In this document: positions 51,072 to 60,460 of the stretch, piece by piece
How positions within the stretch are numbered: the stretch's first letter is position 1
Layout of the letters: every line of letters begins with the position of its first letter
From: an uncultured Pseudomonadota bacterium
GTDB lineage: Bacteria > Myxococcota_A > UBA796 > GCA-2862545
NCBI GenBank assembly: GCA_913061235.1
Contig: CAJXTB010000001.1
Coordinates: 1 to 64,000 of the forward strand
Length of the DNA: 64,000 bases
Reading direction: 5' to 3'
Made by a program: the position numbers and the translations under genes
Notes under the pieces: model-generated
The model's input: the letters and a program-made list of their open reading frames with translations, nothing else
What the model was told of the DNA's origin: nothing
Databases searched by the model: none

Positions 51072-52769
51072 CTACAGCAGCGCCAACAGCGCGTCAGCAA
51101 TAGGCTGGAGAGACTCGGACAGCCCAACAGCGGACTCTCCGGGCTCTCGTCCGCGCTCCACGTACACCTTGACCTTGGCTTCGGTACCGCTGGCACGCAG
51201 CGTCACAACGCCATCCGTCAGCCAGAACCGAAGCACGTCACGCGATGCGGCTTCGGTGTCGGAGGCAGGACCTGGACCGTCCAGCCAATCTTCGACGCGC
51301 ACGACGGGTTGCCCTGCGAGTGTCGACGGAGGCGCGGTCCGCAGGTGGGCCAGTCCAGCGACGAGTCGCGCCTGACCATCGGGTCCAGCCAACGGATGCG
51401 TGACCAACAACGAACGCACCGGTCCGAATGTGCCGTCGAGTTGTGTCAGCTGCTCCTGCAGCGGAGCGGAGCACACCGCACGAGCCATCAGGAGTGCAGC
51501 CCCCACCGCGTCCTTGTCACGCATGCTGCCACTCACCAACACACCATGAGACTCCTCAACGGCAATCGCTAACGGCCCCCCTTCGCGGTCCAGAGCCGCT
51601 CCCAGATACTTGAAGCCAACCCGCTCCTGGTCAACAACACGCAGGCCAGCACGGTGGGCGATTCGCGACACGAGGCTTGTGGTGACCGCGGTTCGCAACA
51701 CCAGCGCATCTGCTGGCGCCGTCTTCACCGCTTCAGCGACACACAGGGCTGCAATCTCGTTGCCGTTGAGCACCCGCCAGCCATCCTGGGTGGGAACAGC
51801 AACACCCAGACGGTCGGCATCAGGGTCGGTCCCCAGCACGAGGTCTGCGTTCACTGACTGGCCGAGCGTGATGGCATCGGCCAGCGCCAGGGCATTCTCT
51901 GGGTTCGGAGAGGCACCAGGGATGGAGGAGAAGGTGCCGTTGGCGACCTGTTGGTGCTCGACAACATGGACCGTAGCGCCTGCGCGCGTGAGGAGCTCCG
52001 GCACCGCCTGCGCTCCCGCACCGTGCAGCGCGGTGTAGGCCACAGTCAGCCCTGCGGCGCTGTGAGGTCCCACAACGTCAAGCAAGTCGCTCATCCACGC
52101 CTCTCGCACCGTCTGGGGAAGCGGCAGCGTGTGTTGGGCTGACAACACCGGCTCGTCGTCAACAACAATCTCCGCTATCGCCGCATCATCCGGGGGAATC
52201 ACCTGACAACCGCTGGCGTCGTACAGCTTGACCCCGTTGTGGTCTGGCGGATTGTGTGACGCGCTGATGTAGACACCGGCCGCCGCTTCTTGAGAGCGAA
52301 TTCCGAACGACAGCGCCCCCACGGTGCCGCCAGCCACGGGAAGGTAGGTCCGAATTCCCAGCCCGCCATAGACGCCGGCAGCAAACGTGGCGAAGTCAAC
52401 GCTACGCTGGCCGAGCACATCGGGAGCGGATTCGTCGTCAAACACACCGCTGACGTCATGAAACTGACGCGTGTCCCACCCGAAAACAATGCCGCGACTC
52501 TGAATGCGGGGAACGGTCAGCAACAGCCAGCGGCCGTGGGCGGACAGGAGGCGTCCGAGTGTGGTGGTATTGAATCGGTTCGGTCCAATGCCCACCTGAC
52601 CGCGACACCCGCCCGTTCCAAAGCCCAGGTCCCGATAGAACATGTCGTACAGCTGGGCGTACTGACCGGAGGTCCACAGGGAATTCGCTGCGGCGGCGTC
52701 GGCAACACTGGCCGAGCTGAACCAGCTGACAAGGCGCTCAGCGGCACTACAAGCAGAAGAGGAGTCCAT
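51072..52769 (-). CDS. Phosphohexomutase (phosphoglucomutase/phosphomannomutase family)
   Basis: The 565-residue enzyme is an alpha-D-phosphohexomutase. It has GTGGCRGQVGIGPNRFN, the phospho-Ser loop SASHNPPDHNGVKLYD, the metal-binding DPDADRLGV, and the substrate loop VEESHGVLV. It moves phosphate between C1 and C6 of glucose or mannose. Length and motif order fit bacterial PGM2/PMM-like enzymes of about 570 residues. ATG at 52769 or TTG at 52775 may start it; GAGGAG at 52785-52790 favours the TTG slightly. It converges on the PKD lipoprotein. Confidence 0.9.
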   Translation of the reverse strand: MDSSSACSAAERLVSWFSSASVADAAAANSLWTSGQYAQLYDMFYRDLGFGTGGCRGQVGIGPNRFNTTTLGRLLSAHGRWLLLTVPRIQSRGIVFGWDTRQFHDVSGVFDDESAPDVLGQRSVDFATFAAGVYGGLGIRTYLPVAGGTVGALSFGIRSQEAAAGVYISASHNPPDHNGVKLYDASGCQVIPPDDAAIAEIVVDDEPVLSAQHTLPLPQTVREAWMSDLLDVVGPHSAAGLTVAYTALHGAGAQAVPELLTRAGATVHVVEHQQVANGTFSSIPGASPNPENALALADAITLGQSVNADLVLGTDPDADRLGVAVPTQDGWRVLNGNEIAALCVAEAVKTAPADALVLRTAVTTSLVSRIAHRAGLRVVDQERVGFKYLGAALDREGGPLAIAVEESHGVLVSGSMRDKDAVGAALLMARAVCSAPLQEQLTQLDGTFGPVRSLLVTHPLAGPDGQARLVAGLAHLRTAPPSTLAGQPVVRVEDWLDGPGPASDTEAASRDVLRFWLTDGVVTLRASGTEAKVKVYVERGREPGESAVGLSESLQPIADALLALL

Positions 52770-52835
52770 GGGCAACGCCGTGAACTCCTCGATAATTACG
52801 TGAATAGATGGCAGCATACCGCCGCTGTATCCAAC

Positions 52836-54032
52836 CTACCGACGCGGGCGAGTCATCGCGCCACTAGAGGTCGACCCGCTTGTGCTCTCCGAGTCGGCAG
52901 TGGTCACTGTACGGCCACTGTCGCGTTGGCTCGGATGCACGCGCTGCTGACGTGCCGGTGGGGCTGCTTCTTCGGGTGCCGGAGCCATCTGACGAGCCAG
53001 TCGTGCTTCGTCCCGTGCCCGCTGCTCCAAGGTGAACACGTAGCGACGCGACTTGCCGTTGTGCAGTGCGACGGCGGCGTCACGAGCGTGTTCAAGGGCA
53101 CCGTCAAAGTCTCCCTTCACTTCGCTACCGAGCGCCATGTTGTACGAAGCGCGGCCGCGGACCTTGGGATCTGGGTTATTGACTTGGTCTTCCCAAATGC
53201 GCATGGCACCGTCCCAGTCACCCGCCTTGACGTAGCGCTTGGCCGAGCGAAGTTCCGGGGAACCGCCGCCGTAGTAGCGACGCTCAACCCACTGCCACGA
53301 GGGTGCGATGCGTGAGGCGTAGTCAGCACCGACACCGCCGCCTGCACGACCCACAGCAGCTCCAGCCATGGGCATGGCCCGACGGACGTCTACCAGAGAG
53401 CCCGACCCCTGCCAGTTCCACGTGCGCTCACGGTCGCGGAGCTCATCAACAACGCGGTCCTGGTCCGCATCGTACATGCGCCATGACGCCATGACGGTGG
53501 TGTCCGAGGTGGCACGGACATCGCTGACATCGAGGTCAGCAATGCGACGCTTCAGAGCTTCTGGGTTGGTCAGCGTGTTCACCGTCACGCCGTTGACCTG
53601 CATGCGGGTGTCGCTGTCGAATGCCTCAAGCGACAACAAGGCGTCACAGCCGGCTTGGCGACAGATCCGGGCCACATCGCTGTGCTCCATCTCACGGTCA
53701 AACAAGCTCGTGCGGCCACGCTGTGCATCGGAGACGCGAACCACCTCAAAGCGGGGTGACTCTTCGAGAATGCGCACGGCAGCTTCCATAGCAGCCTGAC
53801 GGCCCTGGGTATCTGCACCGACGCTCTCGCCGGTCACGATGCCTTCAAGCACACCGAGAACGGTCTCACCAGCGTTGCGGGCGCTGCTGCGGTCCACAAT
53901 ACCGATGATCTGGATGTCTGCTGGCACGTCGACCGAAGCAGGCTCAAGGATGCGCATGCTGGTCTTGGGCATACACGCCGTCGCCATCAAGGCAACGGAC
54001 AGCATCATACTGGCTCGAACGGTCGTAAACAT
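52836..54032 (-). CDS. Lipoprotein (DUF6340-like), TPR-containing
   Basis: The 398-residue product has a lipoprotein signal (MLSVALMATAC). A first domain with SVDVPADIQIIGIVDRSSA and later a CRQAGCDALLSLEAFDSDT segment resembles DUF6340-type stress lipoproteins. A TPR-like part follows (GDWDGAMRIWEDQVNNPDPK, then ASYNMALGSEVKGDFDGALE), and the tail is Ser/Thr-rich. ATG at 54032 has GGAGG 8 bp upstream. The role is unknown; outer-membrane location is likely. Confidence 0.65.
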   Translation of the reverse strand: MFTTVRASMMLSVALMATACMPKTSMRILEPASVDVPADIQIIGIVDRSSARNAGETVLGVLEGIVTGESVGADTQGRQAAMEAAVRILEESPRFEVVRVSDAQRGRTSLFDREMEHSDVARICRQAGCDALLSLEAFDSDTRMQVNGVTVNTLTNPEALKRRIADLDVSDVRATSDTTVMASWRMYDADQDRVVDELRDRERTWNWQGSGSLVDVRRAMPMAGAAVGRAGGGVGADYASRIAPSWQWVERRYYGGGSPELRSAKRYVKAGDWDGAMRIWEDQVNNPDPKVRGRASYNMALGSEVKGDFDGALEHARDAAVALHNGKSRRYVFTLEQRARDEARLARQMAPAPEEAAPPARQQRVHPSQRDSGRTVTTADSESTSGSTSSGAMTRPRR

Positions 54033-54152
54033 GGTGAGAACCTCCACTCTCTCGCCCCCCGGTTCATACCGGTTGGTTGCAAGCAATGACGTGGAGGTGG
54101 GCTCATCATTCGCTCGTGACATGTCATGCCGTGTCACGAGCCAGAAATTCGC

Positions 54153-54785
54153 CTAGCGAGCCTGGGCGAAGGTCGCGTCTGAGAGCCGCCACTGCGCAGC
54201 GTCACTCTCCAGCTTCAAGCCCACAACATTGAAGTTCGACACGGCCCAGTAATCACCGACGATGTCCTCCGAGCCCGGGCCCGATCCCGTCACAACCATG
54301 TGCGCGCAGGTGTCCCAGTCGTCGGTCCACAGCACCGGGCACGGCTCAATGCTCTCGAAAGTCGAGGTGAATCCAGCGCTTGTGACGCTGTCTCCCACCG
54401 TCATCTCGTCGCCAGCAATCAACACTGGTTCGTCGAAGACAAGATCAATGTCCGGGCCATGCAGCTCGGTGATTTTCACACCGTCCGTGCGGCTTGTCGA
54501 CCAGGTGAGGCTGCGAACCCAGGCGTCTTCGCACTCGGTGTCGTTGACGTCAGCACACTCAAGGTCGTACGAAATCTCGTGTAGCGAAGAACCATCTTCG
54601 AGATTGACGGCTTCGGGGTCGAGGGTAGCGATCAGGAGGTGGCGACTCTCAACGTCGTCACTGGTGAACTCCCAGGTCCGTGCACCGTCGAACGGGAAGA
54701 AGTTCTCCATCTGCCAGCCGCTGACGCGCACCGGTTGCGGTTCACAAGCCGACATCAGTACCAAAAGTCCTAGGGCAATCCGCAT
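54153..54785 (-). CDS. Lipoprotein of unknown function
   Basis: The 210-residue product has a lipoprotein signal (GLLVLMSAC, Cys near residue 14) and a beta-rich body with several Cys residues that may form disulphides. I recognise no family. ATG at 54785 has GGAG 7 bp upstream. It lies 120 bp before the DUF6340-like gene on the same strand, and a shared transcript is possible. Confidence 0.6.
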   Translation of the reverse strand: MRIALGLLVLMSACEPQPVRVSGWQMENFFPFDGARTWEFTSDDVESRHLLIATLDPEAVNLEDGSSLHEISYDLECADVNDTECEDAWVRSLTWSTSRTDGVKITELHGPDIDLVFDEPVLIAGDEMTVGDSVTSAGFTSTFESIEPCPVLWTDDWDTCAHMVVTGSGPGSEDIVGDYWAVSNFNVVGLKLESDAAQWRLSDATFAQAR

Positions 54786-54868
54786 CACACACTCCGATAA
54801 GTGCCCCGTTTTACCCGTTAAGCGGCCCACTCGCTACGGCAGCGGGCATCCCTGTTCAGGTCTTTGAC

Positions 54869-55579
54869 CTACAAGCCCCACTCACGGCGCAGTTGTCGGG
54901 CGACCTGTCGGGAGACTTCGACGACGCCGCCGTCGTCACAATGGGCCAGGTAGCCGCCGCTATCCACGGGTTCAAAGCGCTCCACCCGGTCCAGCTGCAC
55001 CAAGCCACGCCGATGAACACGCACAAAACCAGTCGTTGGAAGACGCGCTTCGAGCTCAGCCAATCGCCAGCTCACAAAGAACGCCCCACGGTCGGTGTGC
55101 AGGACCAGCGACTGCCCATCCAACACTGCCCGTACGATTTCAGTGTGCTGGAGCAAGACAACGCCCTTGCGCGTCTCAACCGCCAAACGCTGTTGGGGGG
55201 GCTCCGGGACAGCAGTCGTTCTTGCTGAGAGCACGCGGTCCAGCGCCTTTCGTAGACGTCCAAGCTCTACAGGCTTCAGTAGGTAGTCAATCGCGCCACC
55301 GTCCCAGGCAGCCACAGCGTGCTCGGGATGGGCGGTGGTGAAGACAACGTGTGGGCCGTCATCTCCCATTGCCGCAAGGGCCTCGACACCGGTCAGTCGC
55401 GGCATCTGGATGTCGAGCAAGACCAGGTCGATGGGTTCCTCGGCGACCGCCTCCAAGACCTCCACACCGTCCGTACACTCCCCCACCACGATGACGTCCA
55501 CCAGCGGTTCGAGCAGCCGGCGCAGGCGACGACGGGCCATGGACTCGTCGTCCGCAATCAGAACACGAAGCGGCGTCAT
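54869..55579 (-). CDS. LytTR-type response regulator
   Basis: The 236-residue protein has a receiver domain (Asp10-Asp11, phospho-acceptor Asp56 in LVLLDIQMPRLTG, Lys in YLLKPVE) and a LytTR DNA-binding domain (TGFVRVHRRGLVQLDRVERF, about residues 180-200). LytTR regulators often control surface, virulence or autolysis genes. Its ATG overlaps the stop of the LytS-like kinase by 4 bp, so the pair is coupled. Confidence 0.95.
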   Translation of the reverse strand: MTPLRVLIADDESMARRRLRRLLEPLVDVIVVGECTDGVEVLEAVAEEPIDLVLLDIQMPRLTGVEALAAMGDDGPHVVFTTAHPEHAVAAWDGGAIDYLLKPVELGRLRKALDRVLSARTTAVPEPPQQRLAVETRKGVVLLQHTEIVRAVLDGQSLVLHTDRGAFFVSWRLAELEARLPTTGFVRVHRRGLVQLDRVERFEPVDSGGYLAHCDDGGVVEVSRQVARQLRREWGL

Positions 55580-56607
55580 TGAGAACTCTCCACAGGCAGG
55601 GTGACCGAAGCGATGGTCCGCTCGCCGTCGGCTGCAATGCTGAACACGCCCCCAGGAACCGACAACGCGAGGCGACGCGTGACCAAGTCTAAGCCTTCGC
55701 CACCCGAACGCGGCCCCACAAAAGCGCCGGGATTCGACACGGTGACGCGTACGTCAGCGCCGATCTCAACACGCACAACCACAGGTCCGGTGTGCCCCTT
55801 GGCAACCCCGTGTTTTACGGCGTTCTCTACAAGAGGAAGCAGTAGCAGCGGCGGAATCGAGACGCGCTCAATGCCGTGTGGGACGTGCCACTCGTAGACG
55901 AATCGTTCCGGGTCACGCACACCGTGAAGGTCGAGAACTTGGCGGACAATGGCGAGCTCCCGAGACAGCGGCCAGGCGGACAACCGAACCCCTCCCATCA
56001 CCTCTCGCAAGACTGCTGAGAGGTCGAGAATAGCGCGTTCAGCGACGGCTCCATCTTCTCGGCACCACTCAGCGATGGCATTGAGGGTGTTGAAGAGAAA
56101 GTGAGGGTCTAGGTGAGCGCGCAGGGCCATGAGCTGGGCACTCTCGGCCTCACGCTGCAGGGCTTCGTTACGACGAACGGCTGTGCCCAGTGAGTCACTC
56201 AGCTCAAGGTCACGAGCCAGTCCCCAGCTACCGACCCAGAACAGGCCCGAGGTCACAGCTAGGTGCACGCCGGCGGTGAGGTAGGTGCTGGGAATGCCGA
56301 GAAATTGTGGAATCACCGAGCCAATCATCATGGGCAAGGTCACGACCAACCCGACCCCAGCGAGTCGAAGCGGCGGCCACCACTCGGAGCCCCGAGTGAT
56401 GAAGGCACGCCACGAGAACGGGCCGAGCAAGAGCAGTCCAAGCACCAGCCCCAAGGCGACGTAGATGCCTCTAGAATCCGGCGAATACGAGCGCTCGGCC
56501 ACCAACAGCGGCACGGCAAGGAGGGCCAGCGGAGCGGCACGACGAGGCGCGAGCAAGCCGATCAGGGTTTGACGGTAGAGGGTCCAGAGGGTCATGGTCT
56601 CAGTCAT
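55576..56607 (-). CDS. LytS-like sensor histidine kinase
   Basis: The 343-residue protein has about four to five membrane helices (residues 12-130) and a His_kinase domain with His169 in LDPHFLFNTLNAIAEW, then the HATPase part (LLLLPLVENAVKHGVAKGH). It lacks the large 5TM-LYT region of LytS but shares the kinase class. It pairs with the LytTR regulator. ATG at 56607 follows TGGAAC; an ATG at 56634 is possible. The gap to the Ser/Thr kinase stop is 64 bp. Confidence 0.92.
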   Translation of the reverse strand: MTETMTLWTLYRQTLIGLLAPRRAAPLALLAVPLLVAERSYSPDSRGIYVALGLVLGLLLLGPFSWRAFITRGSEWWPPLRLAGVGLVVTLPMMIGSVIPQFLGIPSTYLTAGVHLAVTSGLFWVGSWGLARDLELSDSLGTAVRRNEALQREAESAQLMALRAHLDPHFLFNTLNAIAEWCREDGAVAERAILDLSAVLREVMGGVRLSAWPLSRELAIVRQVLDLHGVRDPERFVYEWHVPHGIERVSIPPLLLLPLVENAVKHGVAKGHTGPVVVRVEIGADVRVTVSNPGAFVGPRSGGEGLDLVTRRLALSVPGGVFSIAADGERTIASVTLPVESSQ

Positions 56608-56671
56608 GGCGTGTTCCAGGTCGCTGTGCCCCACAATGCGGACTGAACGGTCGCTGCCAAGGCATGGGCGG

Positions 56672-59515
56672 TCACGAGGCGCCTCGTCCGGCGAGCCACT
56701 GGTGGGCGTCCGTGACTCCGAGTCCCTGTGCGGTCGCCGTCTCCACCGCTCGCTTTGCCAACGCGTCCAGGTCGGGGTCGGGTAGGCCCAGCTCGTCGAT
56801 CAGTACCCGAGCCTGCTGTCCGTGGCGCTCTGCAAGGACGGGGTCGGACGTCGTGGCCCACAACACAGCCAGCGCGTACGCTTCGTTCTGTTTCCACCCG
56901 AGCCGACGCAGCCGCGGCAAGACCTGCTCGGCACGACTGCGCGCCACAACATCACGCCCCCGCAGGGCGGCGATCAGCGCCGCGTTCGTCATTGCCTGAA
57001 GGCCGTCCTGGCGTCCCAAGCCGGCCTCGGCGGCCTGCAGACATCCCGCCTCCGCTCCAGCCAGGTCTCCCCGTTGCTGGAGGCATGCCGCGCGAAGCTG
57101 AAGCGCGTACGCCAACGACGGGCTGTTTCCGCCGGCGATGGCACCCTCCATGCACCGCTCGGCAAGGTCGATGTCTCCACGGTACAGCGCCGCTTCTCCA
57201 CGAACCCGCCACAATTCATGGTGGGCATGGTCAGGTACCGATGACGCCATAGTCTCAACGTCGCCGAAACGACCCAAGGAGAACAGAGCAATGCAGTGGT
57301 CGCTGAGCCAGCGTAGGTAGCGCGGATGTTCACTGGGAAGTCGCGTCTGAACGCTGACTTCGAGGGCCTCTTGGGGACTGCCGGAGACCACAGCCGCGGT
57401 GTAGCGGGCGTGGGCAACGCTGAACCGCTGGCCCGGTGTCAGGTCGGATTGCTCCACACTCTCAGCCACAGCAACGGCGTCCTTCAACCGTCCGGAGTCG
57501 GTCAATCGGCCCGCGTACAGAACGCAGACGTCCAGCCGGCGGACATCGTCCTCGGACATCCACTGGAGCAGTCGCTCGCACTGGGCAACGGCCACAGGTG
57601 GAGACAGGTTGCACTCCCGAATGGTGCGCAACAGCAGACTCATCGCCCTGTCGCACAGACCCGCATCCCACAGGACGATGGCACCGCGAATGGCGTCATC
57701 TGGCACGTCGGCCGAGAGTCTGTCGACAACCGCTACGGCATCCGTCTGTGACAAGGCAGCGGTCAGCTTGGTGAGGTAACGACCGCCGCGCACTGCCCAG
57801 CCGTTCGGCACACGGTCGACCCACGGGATCGCAGTAATGCCGGCCGCATCCACGCCACACTCCAAACACAAAGCGTCCCATTCGACGTCCGTGGACCGTC
57901 CGCCAGAGGCCGCAAACAGGGCTGCGAGACGACGCTCACTGGCGCTGAGTGGAGGCCGAACGACCATTGGCACCCCCCGCTCGGACACCCCCAGCCCGAC
58001 GGGGGTTCGAACGAGCCAGTCGTCGTCGGCCCACTGAATCAGCGCGTCCTGCATTGCGGCGAGGTCAGCGCCAAACCGCTCAACCAACAAAGTCTGCAGA
58101 TGAGGTGTGAGCGGCGCAATCTGGGCCAAGGCTTGGTGGATGTGGTGGGACGGCAGCGCGGGCACCTCTACCGTCACCACATCCGGCAGCGGGCAGCGCG
58201 ACACCAACCGCATGTCCACTCCAGCACGACGCATGCCCAAGAGCAGCGAGACAGGCTCGCTGTGGACGTCCACGTCGTCGATAACCACGAGCGGCCGGCC
58301 CACCTGTGCGGTCAGCCAAGCGGCGACCGCACGCACGCGGTCTCCAGCGCACGTTCCTGTGCTCGCGAGGTCCGCAAGGTCGCCCGCGACAGCTACGTCT
58401 GCCCCCAGTCGGTACAGCGCCTGGGACACAAGTTCGCGCTCAGGCCGCCCACCAAGCCACTGCAAGAGAACATCGCGCAGTGAGTCGCTGCGGACGCGCA
58501 AGACGGGAATGCCGACCTCGCTGGCGTGCGTTGCCAGCCAATCGAGCAAGGCCCCCACACCGACTCCGGGTTCGCCCTGCAGCGCCACATCCCCCTCACC
58601 ATCACCCGTCGCGCAGGCCCACAGGCGTTCTTGCAGTGCCGTGCGCCCCACCAATCCGGGAGACGACCGCAAGCGCCACACACCATCGACCATGGGAGGT
58701 GCCGCTGGAGCCTCTCGCCAGCGATTCGGAATCGCGGGTGCCGACCATCCAGCGAGCATGGGTGCAGCGAGGGCTCCGCTAGTGACGGCATCTTGGGTTC
58801 GTTCGGTCGGTGCACTGTGCGTCTCGCGCCGCCACTCGCTCAGCCCGGACTCGGGCAGCTGGTCGAGGGCCGCAGCAGCACAGTGGGGCCGCTGCCCAGG
58901 CTGCGGTGCACACAACCACCGTGCCCACTCGCCCAACGCTGACTCGTCATCCGACAACCCGTCGAGCACAACCTTTCCAAGGGCATACAGGTCTGTCCAC
59001 GGTCCCTCGTCCAACCCTGCATGCCGTTGCTCAGGCGCCATAAACTTTGGCGTTCCAGCACCCGCAAGACGCTGACCACCCGCCACGCTGGCAATGCCGA
59101 AGTCAGCAATGCGCACCACCCCCGAAGCGGAGATCAACAGGTTCTCAGGCTTCAAGTCGCGGTGCAATACGTCGCGGGAGTGGGCATGCGCAAGCCCCAA
59201 CAACACCTCGCGACAGGCAACAACCAAGTGTTGTCCCGTCAAAGCACGCTCACCCCAGCGCCCTGCCGCTCGCTCCATTACAAACCAGGCGGTGGTGCCG
59301 TCCGTGCCCGATTCGTAGACAGGAATGACATGACGGTGCGACATTCGAGCCATGGCCGCGACCTCGAACGCCACCCGAGCACGGTCACGAAAGTCCTCGC
59401 ACAAGACCTGCTTGATGGCCACGGAAAGACCCGTGGGAACGTGAACCGCAGCGACAACCTGTCCCGACGTTCCTGCACCTAAACGCTCACCAAGTCGGTA
59501 GTCGCGCAGCGTCAC
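56672..59515 (-). CDS. Ser/Thr protein kinase fused to a degenerate ATPase and TPR region
   Basis: The 947-residue protein has a Hanks-type kinase (about 1-230): Gly-loop GAGTSG at 13-18, Lys35, HRDLKPEN with Asp120, DFG at 138-140, TPKFMAPEQ. From about 288 an AAA_16-like region begins (LVGRTALQERLW). Its Walker A is broken: GEPGVGVGA at 314-322 lacks the Lys-Ser/Thr. Walker B VVIDDVD is kept. The last 350 residues are TPR-like. Such proteins act like STAND-type signal hubs. GTG at 59515 overlaps the stop of the FHA gene by 4 bp. The broken P-loop suggests the ATPase part now only binds or scaffolds. Confidence 0.9.
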   Translation of the reverse strand: MTLRDYRLGERLGAGTSGQVVAAVHVPTGLSVAIKQVLCEDFRDRARVAFEVAAMARMSHRHVIPVYESGTDGTTAWFVMERAAGRWGERALTGQHLVVACREVLLGLAHAHSRDVLHRDLKPENLLISASGVVRIADFGIASVAGGQRLAGAGTPKFMAPEQRHAGLDEGPWTDLYALGKVVLDGLSDDESALGEWARWLCAPQPGQRPHCAAAALDQLPESGLSEWRRETHSAPTERTQDAVTSGALAAPMLAGWSAPAIPNRWREAPAAPPMVDGVWRLRSSPGLVGRTALQERLWACATGDGEGDVALQGEPGVGVGALLDWLATHASEVGIPVLRVRSDSLRDVLLQWLGGRPERELVSQALYRLGADVAVAGDLADLASTGTCAGDRVRAVAAWLTAQVGRPLVVIDDVDVHSEPVSLLLGMRRAGVDMRLVSRCPLPDVVTVEVPALPSHHIHQALAQIAPLTPHLQTLLVERFGADLAAMQDALIQWADDDWLVRTPVGLGVSERGVPMVVRPPLSASERRLAALFAASGGRSTDVEWDALCLECGVDAAGITAIPWVDRVPNGWAVRGGRYLTKLTAALSQTDAVAVVDRLSADVPDDAIRGAIVLWDAGLCDRAMSLLLRTIRECNLSPPVAVAQCERLLQWMSEDDVRRLDVCVLYAGRLTDSGRLKDAVAVAESVEQSDLTPGQRFSVAHARYTAAVVSGSPQEALEVSVQTRLPSEHPRYLRWLSDHCIALFSLGRFGDVETMASSVPDHAHHELWRVRGEAALYRGDIDLAERCMEGAIAGGNSPSLAYALQLRAACLQQRGDLAGAEAGCLQAAEAGLGRQDGLQAMTNAALIAALRGRDVVARSRAEQVLPRLRRLGWKQNEAYALAVLWATTSDPVLAERHGQQARVLIDELGLPDPDLDALAKRAVETATAQGLGVTDAHQWLAGRGAS

Positions 59516-60411
59516 TCCGCCACCGCCAGCTCCACCTGGATTCGGGTACGTCCGCGACGCTTTTCGATGAACGAGCGCTCGAAGCCTGACTCCATGACGT
59601 CGACCCGGATGCGGTGAACCAGGACATGCAGGTTGTTGGCCCCTTGTTCTCGGTAAGCCCGTCCCCACACCGCGACCGACAGGACATCGTCATCTACCCA
59701 GCCCCGTCCCGACCCAACCCCATCAGCCATCCAGCGTTCGGCCAAGGCGTAGAGCAACGCGACACGGTTCTCCGTCTGAATCACGCACTGAGCGCCTGTC
59801 CCTCGGTGCACCAACTGCACCCGACACTCGGCTAGATTTACATGCAGGGTGTAGGGATGGAGATTGGTGAGGGTGCGCTGAGTCGCACCAATCGCCTGGT
59901 CTGCACGACGCAGGGTATAGCTGACGTTGGCAACGGAGAAGGGCTCGTCGCACACCACCGGATGCTGCTGTTCCCCGGCGACCTCCAACCACAACGTGCC
60001 ATCCGACCACACCAGGGCGCTGTCCGTTTGGTCCGGCAGCTCACGACTCACCGCCCCAACGGGCCAGCTAAGTCCACTGTCATCGCGGACCAGACGCAGA
60101 CCGGCAGAAACGGGAGAACGACCACTACAGGCCGTCTTCACTGTGGCCGTGTTGCCGAAGCGCAGCTCATCCCCCTCGGAGACAACCGCAGCCGACGTGC
60201 AGGCACTGCCGTTGACAAAGGTACCGTTACTGCTGGCGAGGTCTTTTACCCAGACCGCGCCCGCTTCTCGGTAGACCACCGCGTGGTGCCCGGAGACATC
60301 TCCAAGAGCAAAGACCAGATCATTCGACGCACTGCGCCCCACATGAATGGGCTGGTCGGCGAGCACCAGAGTGTGAATCACCTCGCCGTGATGGATGACA
60401 CGAAGTTCCAT
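59512..60411 (-). CDS. FHA-domain winged-helix transcription factor
   Basis: The 299-residue protein has an FHA domain at about 15-95 (HVGRSASNDLVFALGDVSGH, then DLASSNGTFVNG), which binds phospho-Thr. A middle region resembles a second beta-sandwich. A C-terminal OmpR/SARP-like winged helix follows (RVALLYALAERWMADG, then REQGANNLHVLVHRIRVDV). It is coupled by 4 bp to a Ser/Thr kinase, so the kinase probably phosphorylates it or a partner to control DNA binding, similar in idea to EmbR/PknH of mycobacteria but with reversed domain order. Confidence 0.85.
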   Translation of the reverse strand: MELRVIHHGEVIHTLVLADQPIHVGRSASNDLVFALGDVSGHHAVVYREAGAVWVKDLASSNGTFVNGSACTSAAVVSEGDELRFGNTATVKTACSGRSPVSAGLRLVRDDSGLSWPVGAVSRELPDQTDSALVWSDGTLWLEVAGEQQHPVVCDEPFSVANVSYTLRRADQAIGATQRTLTNLHPYTLHVNLAECRVQLVHRGTGAQCVIQTENRVALLYALAERWMADGVGSGRGWVDDDVLSVAVWGRAYREQGANNLHVLVHRIRVDVMESGFERSFIEKRRGRTRIQVELAVAE

Positions 60412-60460
60412 GAGCTAAGGATAGGGCCCCTGCCCTCGCGGCACCAGACCCAGGGCCTCG

